Positions 18,623 through 29,196 of a stretch of 64,000 nucleotides of DNA are shown here, piece after piece; position 1 is the first letter of the stretch; each line of letters starts with the position of its first letter. A program made the translations under genes and the position numbers. The notes under the pieces are model-generated. The model saw only the letters and a program-made list of their open reading frames with translations. It made no database searches and was not told the DNA's origin. Source of the stretch: Hyphomicrobiales bacterium (GTDB lineage Bacteria > Pseudomonadota > Alphaproteobacteria > Parvibaculales > Parvibaculaceae); contig WGND01000003.1 in assembly GCA_016124805.1 (NCBI GenBank), positions 496,001-560,000 on the forward strand, given 5' to 3'.

Positions 18623-19417
18623 ATGCAGCAATATCTTGATCTGATGCGCCTTGTGCGCGACCACGGCGTCCTCAAGGGCGACCGCACGGGCACGGGCACG
18701 AAAAGCATTTTCGGCCATCAGATGCGTTTTGACCTGTCGGAAGGCTTTCCCATGGTCACGACGAAAAAGCTGCATCTGAAATCCATCATCCATGAGCTTT
18801 TGTGGTTCATCGCGGGCGACAGCAATATCGCCTATCTGAAGGCCAATGGCGTGTCGATCTGGGATGACTGGGCCGATGAAAATGGCGATCTGGGCCCGGT
18901 CTATGGGCATCAGTGGCGCTCCTGGCCGACGCCGGATGGCGGCAAGATCGACCAGATCAGGAATGTGCTTGAGCAGATCAGGAACAACCCCAATTCGCGC
19001 CGCCTGATTGTCTCGGCCTGGAATGTGGCTGACGTCGATGACATGGCGCTGCCGCCCTGCCACTGCCTGTTCCAGTTCTATGTCGCGGAGGGCAAGCTTT
19101 CCTGCCAGCTCTATCAGCGCTCGGCAGATATTTTTCTCGGTGTGCCCTTCAATATCGCTTCCTATGCGCTGCTGACCATGATGGTGGCGCAGGTGAGCGG
19201 GCTGGCGCCGGGCGAGTTCATCCATACGTTTGGTGACGCGCATCTCTACATGAACCATATGGCACAGGCCGAGCTGCAGTTGACGCGCGATCCGCGCCCG
19301 CTGCCGCAGATGCGCATCAACCCGGATGTGAAAAGCCTTTTCGATTTCACCTATGATGATTTCACGCTCGAAAACTATATGCCGCATCCCCATATCGCGG
19401 CACCGGTTGCGGTGTGA
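18623..19417 (+). CDS. thyA: Thymidylate synthase
   Basis: A 264-residue enzyme that methylates dUMP to dTMP with methylene-tetrahydrofolate, producing dihydrofolate. Same length as the E. coli protein, with the catalytic cysteine at residue 146 in [12 protein letters not shown] and the arginine pair in [20 protein letters not shown] precedes the ATG. Followed by a small overlapping ORF and then by folA, which recycles the dihydrofolate it makes. Confidence 0.97.
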   Translation: MQQYLDLMRLVRDHGVLKGDRTGTGTKSIFGHQMRFDLSEGFPMVTTKKLHLKSIIHELLWFIAGDSNIAYLKANGVSIWDDWADENGDLGPVYGHQWRSWPTPDGGKIDQIRNVLEQIRNNPNSRRLIVSAWNVADVDDMALPPCHCLFQFYVAEGKLSCQLYQRSADIFLGVPFNIASYALLTMMVAQVSGLAPGEFIHTFGDAHLYMNHMAQAELQLTRDPRPLPQMRINPDVKSLFDFTYDDFTLENYMPHPHIAAPVAV

Positions 19418-19554
19418 GCCATCGTCGGCGACAGTTGCTGACGGGACTGCTGACCGTGTTGATGCTGGCGCTGGCAGCGTTCGGTCTTTTCGCCATTCTT
19501 GAAAATACGCGGCCGCTCGATCCTGACCGGCTGCTTGTGCCCGACATCCGGTGA
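19414..19554 (+). CDS. Small single-membrane-span protein between thyA and folA
   Basis: A 46-residue open frame starting with GTG inside the last codons of thyA (4-bp GTGA overlap) and ending 27 bp before folA. The sequence has a positive N-terminus (SHRRRQ), one hydrophobic segment of about 20 residues ([20 protein letters not shown]) and a short polar tail ending in VPDIR. The stop-start overlap suggests coupled translation. No homologue is recognised; it could be an unannotated small inner-membrane protein or a chance frame. Confidence 0.5.
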   Translation: MSHRRRQLLTGLLTVLMLALAAFGLFAILENTRPLDPDRLLVPDIR

Positions 19555-19581
19555 GCAAACCGGCGGGCGAGGAATATTCCG

Positions 19582-20103
19582 ATGGATGTAAGTTTTGTTG
19601 TTGCGATTGCCGATAATGGCGTGATTGGCAGCGACAATGCGCTGCCCTGGCGCCTGGCGGGCGACATGGCGTGGTTTCGCCAGGTGACGAAGGGCAAGCC
19701 GCTGGTGATGGGGCGCAAGACATGGGACTCGCTGCCGCGCAAACCCTTGCCGGGGCGGCCCAATATCGTCATCACGCGTGACGCGTCCTTCAAGGCGGAT
19801 GGCGCCGAGGTTTTCACCAATGCAATGGCGGCCCTGGCGCGCGCCAAAGAGCTTGCCACGGCGTCCGGCGTTGACGAGGTGACGGTGATTGGCGGCGCGC
19901 AGATTTATGATGCGCTGTTTGACGAGGCCACGCGCCTCTATATCACCGAGGTCCATGACCGGCCGGAGGGGGATGTGCGGTTTCCCTCTTTTGACGGGCG
20001 TGTCTGGAAAGAAGTGTCACGCGAGCTGCATGAGGCAGGTGAGAAGGACACATCATCCTACAGTTTTGTCGTGCTGGAACGCGACGGGAGAGAGACAGTA
20101 TGA
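19582..20103 (+). CDS. folA: Dihydrofolate reductase
   Basis: A 173-residue NADPH-dependent enzyme regenerating tetrahydrofolate. Family motifs are visible: VAIADNGVIGSDNALPW at the N-terminus, GRKTWDSLP, and VIGGAQIYDALF. GAGGAATATT lies before the ATG. It overlaps the following hydrolase gene by 4 bp (ATGA), so thyA, the small ORF, folA and the hydrolase probably form one operon. Confidence 0.96.
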   Translation: MDVSFVVAIADNGVIGSDNALPWRLAGDMAWFRQVTKGKPLVMGRKTWDSLPRKPLPGRPNIVITRDASFKADGAEVFTNAMAALARAKELATASGVDEVTVIGGAQIYDALFDEATRLYITEVHDRPEGDVRFPSFDGRVWKEVSRELHEAGEKDTSSYSFVVLERDGRETV

Positions 20104-20900
20104 CTTCGAGTGATATGGCCATGGCAGCGTCGCTGTCCTATGTGACGTTCAAGTCGCTGCATGAGACACCTCTGATGATTGCCGCGCGGCTGAGCGTGCC
20201 TTCCGGTGAGGGCAAAAAGCCTACGGTTATTCTGCTGCATGGCTCGGCGGGACCCTCGGCGCGAGAGACCGGCTATGCCGACAAGCTCAATGCGGTGGGC
20301 ATTGCAACGATTGAACTCGATCAATGGGCGGCGCGCGGTCTTGGCGGTGGTGCCGCGGGGCGACCCAAGACGATTGTCGAGACATTGCCTGATGTTTATG
20401 GGGCGCGGGCCTATCTGGCGCAGCGGCCCGACATTGATGCGGCGCGCATTGGCGTGATGGGTTTTTCCTTTGGCGGCATTGCCTGCATGCTGGCAGCGAC
20501 ACATGCGCAGAACGACAAGTTCCTGCCTGACGGGCATTTCAAGGCGATCATGCCGGTCTATCCGATTGCCTATGCCTATAACAAGGCGCCGGGATTTGAG
20601 TTTGGCAATCTGGTCGATGCGCCGGTGATGCTGGTGACAGGCGCGCTTGACCAATATGATGATGACGAAGAGGCGGCGCCAAAACTTGTGGCGTCGCTGG
20701 ATAAAAAGGATGCCGCAAAGATCACGGTTCAGGTGATGAAGAGTGCGCATCACTGTTTTGACATGCCCGGCGTGGAAGTCATTGTCACGGACCCGGCGTC
20801 GCATCAGGGTGCAGGTGGCGAGGTCATCATGCGCTTTAATGAAAAGGCGATGCTTGCGGCCCATCAGATTGCGGTGAATTTTTTCTCCGAGAATTTGTGA
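20100..20900 (+). CDS. Dienelactone hydrolase family alpha/beta hydrolase
   Basis: A 266-residue cytoplasmic alpha/beta hydrolase. The nucleophile elbow GFSFGG places the serine near residue 123. The likely acid is in TGALDQYDDD and the histidine in KSAHHCFDMP. An N-terminal oxyanion region VILLHGSAGPSA is also visible. Coupled to folA by an ATGA overlap. The substrate is unknown; the family includes carboxymethylenebutenolidases but also esterases with other roles. Confidence 0.78.
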   Translation: MTSSDMAMAASLSYVTFKSLHETPLMIAARLSVPSGEGKKPTVILLHGSAGPSARETGYADKLNAVGIATIELDQWAARGLGGGAAGRPKTIVETLPDVYGARAYLAQRPDIDAARIGVMGFSFGGIACMLAATHAQNDKFLPDGHFKAIMPVYPIAYAYNKAPGFEFGNLVDAPVMLVTGALDQYDDDEEAAPKLVASLDKKDAAKITVQVMKSAHHCFDMPGVEVIVTDPASHQGAGGEVIMRFNEKAMLAAHQIAVNFFSENL

Positions 20901-21005
20901 GATTGAATTCACGGCGCGTGTGAATGCGTTGCGGGCCGACAGCGGTTTATGTGACCCTGTCGGCATGCTAGGCTTGGTTTTCTGTTCCAGAAATTACGAC
21001 ACGGC

Positions 21006-21728
21006 ATGATTCCTGACTGGCTCCATATTCTATCGATTGCCTTTCTTCTGCTTGGGCTTCTCTGCGCGGTGATTATTGCCGTTGATGAATATCGGCAGCC
21101 GCAGCACATGTGGATCATGAATCTGGTCTGGCCGGTGACGGCGCTGTTTGGCAGCGTCTTGTGGCTCTGGGCCTATTTCCGCTACGGGCGGCTCGCCACG
21201 CATTACCGCAAGGCAGGCGTGGCGGAAGACGGCGATGAAGCGCTCGCATCATTTGCCGTGATGGTCGGTAAGGCCGCTTCGCATTGCGGCAGTGGCTGCA
21301 CGCTGGGGGATATTTGTGCCGAATGGCTTGCCTTTACCGTGCCGGCTGTCGCGATATGGTTTGGCTGGCAGTCACTCTTTGCCGAGAAGGTGTTTGCCGT
21401 CTGGATACTGGATTTCATCTTCGCTTATGGCTTCGGCATTTTTTTCCAGTATTTCACCATCGCGCCGATGCGCGGGCTCGGCTTCCGGGCGGGTCTCTTG
21501 GCGGCCGTGAAGGCGGACACGCTGTCGCTGATCGCCTGGCAGGTCGGCATGTATGGCTTTATGGCGATTGCCTATTTTGCCATATTCCCTGTCCAGTTCG
21601 GGGTCGAGCTCAAAACCAATTCGCCCGAATTCTGGTTTGCCATGCAGATTGCGATGCTGTGCGGCTTTGTGACGAGCTACCCGGTCAACTGGTGGCTGCT
21701 GAAAGTCGGCATCAAGGAAAAGATGTAA
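21006..21728 (+). CDS. DUF4396 membrane protein
   Basis: A 240-residue polytopic membrane protein with about six hydrophobic segments. The C-terminal two thirds carry the DUF4396 pattern: ASHCGSGCTLGDICAEWL with two close cysteines, and the terminal MLCGFVTSYPVNWWLLKVGIKEKM-like ending. The His/Cys-rich loop suggests a possible metal site, but no function is established. It stands alone, about 100 bp from each neighbour. Confidence 0.75.
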   Translation: MIPDWLHILSIAFLLLGLLCAVIIAVDEYRQPQHMWIMNLVWPVTALFGSVLWLWAYFRYGRLATHYRKAGVAEDGDEALASFAVMVGKAASHCGSGCTLGDICAEWLAFTVPAVAIWFGWQSLFAEKVFAVWILDFIFAYGFGIFFQYFTIAPMRGLGFRAGLLAAVKADTLSLIAWQVGMYGFMAIAYFAIFPVQFGVELKTNSPEFWFAMQIAMLCGFVTSYPVNWWLLKVGIKEKM

Positions 21729-21824
21729 TTTGCTGCCATCTTGCCCCTGTGCTGCATAGGCTCGCCATCACGCAAGAGTGGTGGTCTAATGCCGCCCACC
21801 GAATCCCCCCGAAGGAGCAAGACA

Positions 21825-22934
21825 ATGGACGTGCGTGCGGCAGTGGCTTTTGAAGCGGGCAAACCGCTTGAGATCGAAACCGTTCAACTGGAAGGCCCGC
21901 GCGCGGGCGAGGTGCTGGTTGAAATCAAGGCGACGGGCATCTGCCATACCGACGCCTTCACATTGTCGGGCGATGATCCGGAAGGTCTTTTCCCCGCCAT
22001 TCTCGGCCATGAGGGCGCGGGCGTTGTGGTGGAAGTCGGCCCCGGCGTGACATCGCTGGCGGTGGGCGATCATGTGATCCCGCTTTACACGCCCGAATGC
22101 CGCGAATGCGATTATTGCACCAGCCACAAAACCAATCTCTGCCAGTCGATCCGCACGACGCAGGGCCGCGGCGTGATGCCGGACGGGTCCAGCCGGTTCT
22201 CCTACAAGGGCAAGCCGGTGCTGCATTATATGGGCTGCTCGACTTTCGCCAATTACACGGTGCTGCCTGAAATTGCGCTGGCCAAAATCCGCAAGGACGC
22301 GCCTTTCGACAAGGTCTGCTATATCGGCTGCGGCGTGACCACGGGCATTGGCGCGGTGCTTTTTACTGCCAAGGTGGAAGCGGGGGCCAATGTCGTCGTG
22401 TTCGGCCTTGGCGGCATCGGGCTCAATGTCATTCAGGGGGCAAAGCTTGTCGGCGCGAACAAGATCATCGGTGTTGATCTCAACCCGGCACGCGAAAGCC
22501 TGGCCCGCCAGTTCGGCATGACGGATTTCGTCAATCCGAAAGAGGTGAAGGGCGACCTTGTCGGGCATCTCGTGGAACTGACCAATGGCGGCGCGGATTA
22601 CAGCTTTGAATGTATCGGCAATGTGAACACGATGCGTCAGGCGCTGGAATGCTGCCACAAGGGCTGGGGAGAAAGCGTCATCATTGGCGTGGCCGGTGCG
22701 GGGCAGGAAATTTCAACGCGACCCTTCCAGCTGGTGACGGGACGCGTGTGGAAGGGCTCTGCCTTTGGCGGCGCGCGCGGGCGCACCGATGTGCCGAAGA
22801 TCGTGGACTGGTATATGGACGGAAAGATCAATATTGATGATCTCATCACCCATACCATGCCGCTTGAAGAGATCAACAAGGGCTTTGATCTGATGCATGA
22901 GGGCAAGTCGATCCGCTCTGTTGTGCTTTATTGA
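21825..22934 (+). CDS. frmA: S-(hydroxymethyl)glutathione dehydrogenase (class III ADH)
   Basis: A 369-residue zinc alcohol dehydrogenase that oxidises the glutathione-formaldehyde adduct. The catalytic zinc ligands are in GICHTDAF and GHEGAGVV, the structural-zinc cysteines in CRECDYC with a further C after TNL, and the NAD-binding GLGGIGLNV motif follows. GAAGGAG at 21811-21817 fixes the ATG at 21825, although the frame is open further upstream. The usual partner, S-formylglutathione hydrolase (frmB), is not next to it. Confidence 0.93.
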   Translation: MDVRAAVAFEAGKPLEIETVQLEGPRAGEVLVEIKATGICHTDAFTLSGDDPEGLFPAILGHEGAGVVVEVGPGVTSLAVGDHVIPLYTPECRECDYCTSHKTNLCQSIRTTQGRGVMPDGSSRFSYKGKPVLHYMGCSTFANYTVLPEIALAKIRKDAPFDKVCYIGCGVTTGIGAVLFTAKVEAGANVVVFGLGGIGLNVIQGAKLVGANKIIGVDLNPARESLARQFGMTDFVNPKEVKGDLVGHLVELTNGGADYSFECIGNVNTMRQALECCHKGWGESVIIGVAGAGQEISTRPFQLVTGRVWKGSAFGGARGRTDVPKIVDWYMDGKINIDDLITHTMPLEEINKGFDLMHEGKSIRSVVLY

Positions 22935-22943
22935 GGTCATCTT

Positions 22944-24218
22944 ATGCAGGACATTGATGTTGCCGTGGTGGGCGCGGGCGCTGCGGGTCTTGCCGCCGCG
23001 CGCCGCCTTACCGAGTTCGGTCTGACGACACGCCTTTTCGAGGCGAAGGCGCGCATTGGTGGGCGGACCTTCACCGATACGGAAACCTTCGGCTTTGCCT
23101 GGGATCGCGGGGCGCATTGGCTGCATTCGGCTGATGTGAATCCGCTGACACGCGTCGCCGATGCGCTGGGCCATGAATATTATGTGCGCCCGGAGGGCTG
23201 GTCGCGCTCGCTGCATCTGGGCGCGCGCTGGGCCGAGGAGGCTGAGCGGCAGGCTTTCACAGCGGATATTGAAGCCTCTTTCGAGGCAGCCCATGACATG
23301 GGGATGCGCGGGCTTGATGTGGCGGTGAGTGAGGCGCCCTTGCCTGATCCGCGCTGGCAACGCCTCGCGCGGCATTGGCATGAGGCGATCAGCGCTTTTC
23401 CGCCGGAAGAAATTTCCACACTCGATCTCGCCCGCTATCGCGACACGGAAAAAAACTGGCCACTGGTCAAAGGCTATGGGGCGCTGGTGGCGGCCTATGG
23501 CGCGGGTCTGCCGGTCTCGCTTTCAACGCCGGTAACGGCGATTGAAGACCTCGGCAGTCATGTTGTCGTGACGACGGCATCGGGCCCTGTTCGCGCGCGG
23601 GCCGTCATCGTCACGCTCTCCACAAATGTGCTGGCGTCAGGCGCGATCCGTTTCAAGCCCGGTCTGCCGGATGCCTTGCAGGCGGCGCTGGAGGTTCTGC
23701 CCACCGGCACGGCGAACAAGGTGGCGCTGTCCTTTTCGCGCGATGTCTTTGGCATGCCCGATACCTCCTATGTCAATTACATGGATGAACGGGATGTGAC
23801 GGCCAATGCTTTCTCCATTCAGATCAGGCCTTTCGGGCATGAATTTGCGATTGCCTATCTCGGGGGGCATCATGCACATGATCTGGAGCTGGCGGGCGAA
23901 GCGGCCATGACGGAAGTGACGCGTGATGCGCTGGCGTCGATTTTCGGCAGTGATATGGCAAAGTCCCTGCTGAAGACGGCAACGACCGCCTGGGGCACGG
24001 ACCCCTATACGCTGGGCGCCTATTCCTGCGCCAGGCCCGGTCATGCCGATGCGCGCAAGGTGCTGCGTGAGCCCGTCAGCGAGCATGTGTTTCTGGCAGG
24101 CGAGGCGGTGTCGCAAGACTGGTTCTCGACCGTACACGGCGCCTATCTGACGGGCATTGATGCGGCGGAAAAGGTGGCAGACGCCATCGGCCACCGGACG
24201 CAGCGGGCGGTCGCCTGA
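22944..24218 (+). CDS. Flavin monoamine oxidase family protein
   Basis: A 424-residue FAD amine oxidase. The N-terminal Rossmann motif VVGAGAAGLAAARRL and the following GGRTFT are clear, and the C-terminal FAD-contact region EAVSQDWFSTVHGAYLTG is present. It would oxidise a primary or polyamine to the aldehyde with release of hydrogen peroxide and ammonia; the substrate is not evident. Only 9 bp separate it from the formaldehyde dehydrogenase gene, so the two are probably co-transcribed. Confidence 0.83.
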   Translation: MQDIDVAVVGAGAAGLAAARRLTEFGLTTRLFEAKARIGGRTFTDTETFGFAWDRGAHWLHSADVNPLTRVADALGHEYYVRPEGWSRSLHLGARWAEEAERQAFTADIEASFEAAHDMGMRGLDVAVSEAPLPDPRWQRLARHWHEAISAFPPEEISTLDLARYRDTEKNWPLVKGYGALVAAYGAGLPVSLSTPVTAIEDLGSHVVVTTASGPVRARAVIVTLSTNVLASGAIRFKPGLPDALQAALEVLPTGTANKVALSFSRDVFGMPDTSYVNYMDERDVTANAFSIQIRPFGHEFAIAYLGGHHAHDLELAGEAAMTEVTRDALASIFGSDMAKSLLKTATTAWGTDPYTLGAYSCARPGHADARKVLREPVSEHVFLAGEAVSQDWFSTVHGAYLTGIDAAEKVADAIGHRTQRAVA

Positions 24219-24220
24219 TC

Positions 24221-25027
<807 letters not shown>

Positions 25028-25160
25028 CGCCAAAATCTCCCCGAATTTAATTTGCATCCACTCTTCGGTGGGCCGCGTCTTTGTGCTTATACTGTCAGAA
25101 AGAAGAGCCATAGAAAAATGGTCGGCATTGAACCGGCCTGAAATGGACGGGGAGAGAGCC

Positions 25161-26021
25161 ATGCACTCATATGACGATATTCTCTATGAGACCGGCGAAG
25201 GCATTGCCACCATTACGCTCAACCGACCCGACAGGCTGAATGCCTGGACGGCGGCGATGGAAAAGAGCGTGAAGCAGGCGATCGCCGCCGCTGTGGCGGA
25301 TGATGATGTGCGTGTCATTATTCTGACAGGTGCGGGGCGCGGCTTCTGCGCCGGTGCCGATATGGATTTGCTGCAAAGCATCAAAGTGGATGAGAGCGAA
25401 GGCGCCTGGGAGGACCGGGAGCTGGCGCGCGCCACACGCGGCGATGGCAATGATTTCAAGAGCGGGCTCGGGCCGGATGTGAGCCCGCATTATGACGGGC
25501 GCTTCGGTTATCTGATGCAGGTGAGGAAGCCGATCATTGCCGCGATCAACGGGCCTGCCGCAGGGCTTGGGCTGGTGGTGGCGCTTTATGCCGATATCCG
25601 GTTTGCGGCCTCTGATGCCAAATTCACGACGGCCTTTGCCAGCCGCGGGTTGATTGCCGAGCATGGCATTTCATGGCTGCTGCCGCATCTGGTGGGGCCT
25701 GCCCGCTCGATGGACCTGCTTTTGTCGGCGCGCAAGGTGATGGCCGATGAAGCCGCCGAAATGGGGCTTGTGAACAAGGTCTTTGAGGCCGCCCATTTCA
25801 TGGAGAATGTGCGTGACTATGCCCGCCATATGGCAAGCAATGTATCGCCGCGCTCCATGGCCGTGATGAAGGCGCAGGTCTGGAAATCCTATTATCAGAG
25901 TTTCAGCGAAGCGCTGGCCACCGGCGACAGCGAGATGCAGAAGAGTTTTGCCAGTGACGACTTCAAGGAAGGCGTGGCGCATTTTGTCGAAAAGCGTGCT
26001 GCGAATTTCAGTGGTCACTAG
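25161..26021 (+). CDS. Enoyl-CoA hydratase/isomerase family protein
   Basis: A 286-residue crotonase-fold protein with ITLNRPDRLNAWT, ILTGAGRGFCAGADMD and AAINGPAAGLGLVVALYADIRFA (oxyanion hole and helix). The active-site acidic position lies in ASRGLIAEHGIS. The ATG at 25161 follows GGGGAGAG; more upstream frame is open but would overlap the divergent gene's control region. It faces away from the other crotonase and is followed 51 bp later by the SMP-30 gene, with which it may be transcribed. Confidence 0.86.
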   Translation: MHSYDDILYETGEGIATITLNRPDRLNAWTAAMEKSVKQAIAAAVADDDVRVIILTGAGRGFCAGADMDLLQSIKVDESEGAWEDRELARATRGDGNDFKSGLGPDVSPHYDGRFGYLMQVRKPIIAAINGPAAGLGLVVALYADIRFAASDAKFTTAFASRGLIAEHGISWLLPHLVGPARSMDLLLSARKVMADEAAEMGLVNKVFEAAHFMENVRDYARHMASNVSPRSMAVMKAQVWKSYYQSFSEALATGDSEMQKSFASDDFKEGVAHFVEKRAANFSGH

Positions 26022-26072
26022 GCCCACCCCATTTCAATCTGACAACAACAAGAAAAACAACGGGAGTTGATT

Positions 26073-26990
26073 ATGGCTGAAGCTAAACTTATCGCAGATG
26101 GTCTCCTTTTTCCGGAAGGCCCGATTGCCATGCCCGATGGCAGCATCGTGCTGGTGGAAATCAAGGGCGGGAATCTTTCCCGCGTGACGATGGATGGCAA
26201 AAAGGAAGTCATCGCGCATCTCGGTGGCGGCCCGAACGGGGCGGCGATCGGCCCGGATGGTGCCTGCTATGTCTGTAATGATGGCGGCTTTGAATGGCAT
26301 GAGATGGATGGTCTCGTCATTCCGGGCGGCAAGCCGGCTGATTATTCCGGCGGGCGCATCGAACGCGTTGATCTGAAGACAGGTGAGTTCAAGGTTCTCT
26401 ATACGGAATGTGACGGCAATCCGCTGATCGGCCCCAATGACATCGTCTTCGACAAGGAGGGCGGCTTCTGGTTCACCGATCATGGCAAGGCTGATGGACG
26501 TATCCAGCATCGTGGCGGGCTCTATTACGCCAAGATCGATGGCTCCATGATCAAGGAAGTGGCGTTCCCGATCCTCAGCGCCAATGGCGTGGGCCTCTCG
26601 CCCGATGAAAAGACGGTCTATGTGGCCGATACCTATTCAGCCCGTCTGCTGGCCTTCGATGTGGTGGCGCCGGGCGAAATCGGGCCGGATGCAGGCCTTG
26701 GCGGGGCGGGGCGCTATGTGGGCGCGGCGCCGGGGCACACCTATTTCGACTCGCTTGCCGTCGACGCCGAGGGAAATATCTGCGTAGCCACCATTTTGAA
26801 TGGGGGCATTACCGTGTTTGCGCCGGATGGTAAGAACCATCACGTGCCGGTGGATGACATTGTGGTCACCAATATCTGCTTTGGCGGGAAGGATCTGAAA
26901 ACGGCCTATATCACGGCTTCTTCCAAGGGACAGCTTCTGTCCATGGACTGGGCCGTGCCGGGCCTGCCCCTGAACTTCCTGAACAAGTGA
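26073..26990 (+). CDS. SMP-30/gluconolactonase/LRE family protein
   Basis: A 305-residue six-bladed beta-propeller of the SMP-30 family, lactonases that need a divalent metal. The early glutamate in LLFPEGP, the asparagine/aspartate pair in GPNDIVFDKEGGFWFTD and the SPDEKTVYVADTYS stretch fit the metal-site pattern. GGGAG 6 bp before the ATG at 26073 decides the start. Substrate unknown (a sugar or other lactone). Confidence 0.85.
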   Translation: MAEAKLIADGLLFPEGPIAMPDGSIVLVEIKGGNLSRVTMDGKKEVIAHLGGGPNGAAIGPDGACYVCNDGGFEWHEMDGLVIPGGKPADYSGGRIERVDLKTGEFKVLYTECDGNPLIGPNDIVFDKEGGFWFTDHGKADGRIQHRGGLYYAKIDGSMIKEVAFPILSANGVGLSPDEKTVYVADTYSARLLAFDVVAPGEIGPDAGLGGAGRYVGAAPGHTYFDSLAVDAEGNICVATILNGGITVFAPDGKNHHVPVDDIVVTNICFGGKDLKTAYITASSKGQLLSMDWAVPGLPLNFLNK

Positions 26991-27001
26991 GAGACATGTC
27001 C

Positions 27002-27352
27002 ATGCGTATGATTTTGATGTCCCTTGTCGGTTCTGTTCTGCTTGCCGGTGCGGCGATGGCGATGGATGATCCGTTTGCCAATTATTACGACAACACGGTG
27101 GCGATTACCGGCGGTGGCGGTGAGGACCATGTCATCCATATCAACAAGGATGGCACCTATGAGAGCATCGCGCCCAACGGCACGATCAAGGGTGTTTGGA
27201 AACTGAAAGAGGCCGATGCCTGCTTTACCCAGACGGACCCGGCGGCCGACACCTATTGCGTGCCGGCGACGTCTCACGAGGTCGGCGAGAGCTGGGAACT
27301 GCATCTGGCTGACGGCGTGGTGGAAACCGCCACGCTGCAGGCCGGGCGCTGA
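27002..27352 (+). CDS. Small secreted protein, paralogue 1
   Basis: A protein of about 116 residues with a clear signal peptide (MRMILMSLVGSVLLAGAAMA) and a mature domain of about 95 residues. Two cysteines sit in ACFTQTDPAADTYCV and probably form a disulfide. The C-terminus ends ETATLQAGR. It shares the pattern DPFA..Y.N.V.I, ACFTQT.PAA..YCV and GESWEL with the next gene, so the pair is a tandem duplication. An ATG at 26996 is also possible. No known family is recognised. Confidence 0.72.
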   Translation: MRMILMSLVGSVLLAGAAMAMDDPFANYYDNTVAITGGGGEDHVIHINKDGTYESIAPNGTIKGVWKLKEADACFTQTDPAADTYCVPATSHEVGESWELHLADGVVETATLQAGR

Positions 27353-27440
27353 GGGGCGACCTGAGAATTTGTCCGGGACCATGATGTCCCCGACATAATG
27401 CCCCGCTTATTGTGGCGGGAAACAAAAGAGGGAGGTCACT

Positions 27441-27785
27441 ATGCGTATCATTTTGAGTCTTGTTGTTGCGTTTTTTGCGTTCACGGGCGTTGCCCTGGCA
27501 TCCGACCCGTTCGCTGCGTTTTATGGCAATAGTGTCTCAGTCAGTGGTGCTGCCGGTGATCGCACGGTGCTGATCAATGAAGACGGCACCTATGAAACAG
27601 TGGGTGGTCCCTCGGGCACATGGTCGATAGATGGTGATCAGGCCTGCTTCACGCAGACAGAGCCCGCCGCCCCTGACGCCAAGCCCTATTGCGTGGCTGC
27701 TGAAGCCCGCGCTGTCGGTGACAGCTGGGAAATGACGGCGCCGGACGGTTCGACCGAAACGGCAACGTTGAATGCGGGTCGCTAA
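27441..27785 (+). CDS. Small secreted protein, paralogue 2
   Basis: A 114-residue protein with signal peptide MRIILSLVVAFFAFTGVALA, then a mature domain starting SDPFAAFYGN. It keeps the two-cysteine block ACFTQTEPAAPDAKPYCV and ends ETATLNAGR like its neighbour. GAGGGAGG lies just before the ATG. A strong terminator follows, so the two paralogues end the transcript. Function unknown; a periplasmic beta-rich domain is likely. Confidence 0.75.
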   Translation: MRIILSLVVAFFAFTGVALASDPFAAFYGNSVSVSGAAGDRTVLINEDGTYETVGGPSGTWSIDGDQACFTQTEPAAPDAKPYCVAAEARAVGDSWEMTAPDGSTETATLNAGR

Positions 27786-27817
27786 TTTATCGCGATCTGA
27801 CAGTTCTGATTTGACGG

Positions 27818-27850
27818 ACGGCCGATCCCTTGCGGGGTCGGCCGTTTTTC
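27818..27850 (+). terminator. Intrinsic terminator after the secreted paralogues
   Basis: A 12-bp stem (ACGGCCGATCCC / GGGGTCGGCCGT, one G-U pair) with loop TTGC, followed by a run of Ts. Confidence 0.9.
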
Positions 27851-27868
27851 GTTGCGGTACATGCCCGA

Positions 27869-29020
27869 TCAGTCTTCGATGCTGATGCTCGGTGCCTTGC
27901 GGGCTGATTTGCCGGCAAGCTTGGCGGCGACGCGCGAGGCGATCTCGATATAGATTTTTGCCTCATCGCTCTCGGGCGCGGTTGCCACGACGGGGCGACC
28001 GGCATCCGATGTCTCCCGGATATTCATGTGCAGCGGCACTTCGCCCAGAAACTCCGTGCCGAGGCGCGCGGCCATGGCCCGGGCACCGCCTTCGCCGAAA
28101 ATATAGGATTTCTCGCCGGAGCCGGGGCTGATGAAATAGGACATGTTTTCAACGATGCCGAAGATCGGCACATGGGTTTTCTCAAACATGGCCAGGCCCT
28201 TGCGGGCGTCGATGAGGGCGATTTCCTGTGGCGTCGAGACAATGACGGCACCGGCCAGCGGGACGCGCTGGGCCATGGTGAGCTGGGCATCGCCCGTGCC
28301 GGGGGGCATGTCGACGACCAGCACGTCCAGCTCGCCCCATTCCACATCCATCATCATCTGGGTCAGCGCGCTCTGCACCATGGGGCCACGCCAGATCATG
28401 GGCGTTTCCTCATCGACCAGAAAACCGATCGACATGCATTTGAGGCCGTAATTCTCCATGGGCAGCAATTTCTTGCCGTCGCGGGAGTCCGGCTTGCCCT
28501 TGATGCCCATCATGCGGGGCAGGGAGGGGCCGTAAATATCGGCGTCAAGCAGGCCGACCTTGAGCCCGAGATGGGAGAGGCCCAGCGCCAGATTGACCGC
28601 GAGGGTCGATTTGCCGACGCCCCCCTTGCCGCTGGCGACCGCCATGATGGCCTTGACGCCCGGTATATGGAGGGGCCCCTGTTTGGGCGATTGGGGCGGG
28701 GTGCCATGATTATGGCCCGCATGGCTGCTTTTTGCCGCCGGGGCCCGACCCGGCTGGTCGCTATGGGCGGTGAGAACGGCTGTGACGCTGAGAACGCCCG
28801 GCATTTTGCGCACGGCATCCTCGCAGGCCTTGCGCAGCGGCTCTTTGGTCTCGGCTTCTGACGGTTTGATTTCCAGACTGAAGCCAATATGGCCTTCGCG
28901 GATCACAATACCCTGGACAATTCCCGCGGAAACCACATCTATCCCTGTAGCGGGATCGATCATGTGGCCGAGAGTGCCCAGAATCGCTTCACGCGTTATG
29001 GGAGTTGAAACCTGCGTCAT
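27869..29020 (-). CDS. mrp: Mrp/NBP35-type Fe-S carrier P-loop ATPase
   Basis: A 383-residue cytosolic ATPase for iron-sulfur cluster carriage. An N-terminal MIP18/DUF59 domain (residues 1-90) is joined by a low-complexity linker to a deviant Walker A ATPase domain with SGKGGVGKST, the Mrp-typical DADIYGPSLPRMMG and VVDMPPGTGDAQLT. The usual CxxC of ApbC/Mrp is not obvious in the expected region. Also called apbC. Convergent with the secreted-protein genes. Confidence 0.9.
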   Translation of the reverse strand: MTQVSTPITREAILGTLGHMIDPATGIDVVSAGIVQGIVIREGHIGFSLEIKPSEAETKEPLRKACEDAVRKMPGVLSVTAVLTAHSDQPGRAPAAKSSHAGHNHGTPPQSPKQGPLHIPGVKAIMAVASGKGGVGKSTLAVNLALGLSHLGLKVGLLDADIYGPSLPRMMGIKGKPDSRDGKKLLPMENYGLKCMSIGFLVDEETPMIWRGPMVQSALTQMMMDVEWGELDVLVVDMPPGTGDAQLTMAQRVPLAGAVIVSTPQEIALIDARKGLAMFEKTHVPIFGIVENMSYFISPGSGEKSYIFGEGGARAMAARLGTEFLGEVPLHMNIRETSDAGRPVVATAPESDEAKIYIEIASRVAAKLAGKSARKAPSISIED

Positions 29021-29196
29021 TCAATGTCGCTCGTGTTGTTCGTCGGGGAAGAAAAATCCTGAAAATCTGCGGGTTTCTTATGAAGAAGGCAAAAGTACCG
29101 CGACAGTTCGCTGTTTGCGCGACTCTGGTCAGTGTCATATAACCCCCGTGAGGCGGATTTCCAACCTGTCGATCTCAAAGCAATCAAAGGATATAC

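Noticed and set aside
28028-28861. 277-codon plus-strand frame opposite mrp
   Set aside because: Shadow of the Mrp gene, whose P-loop and family motifs are on the minus strand.
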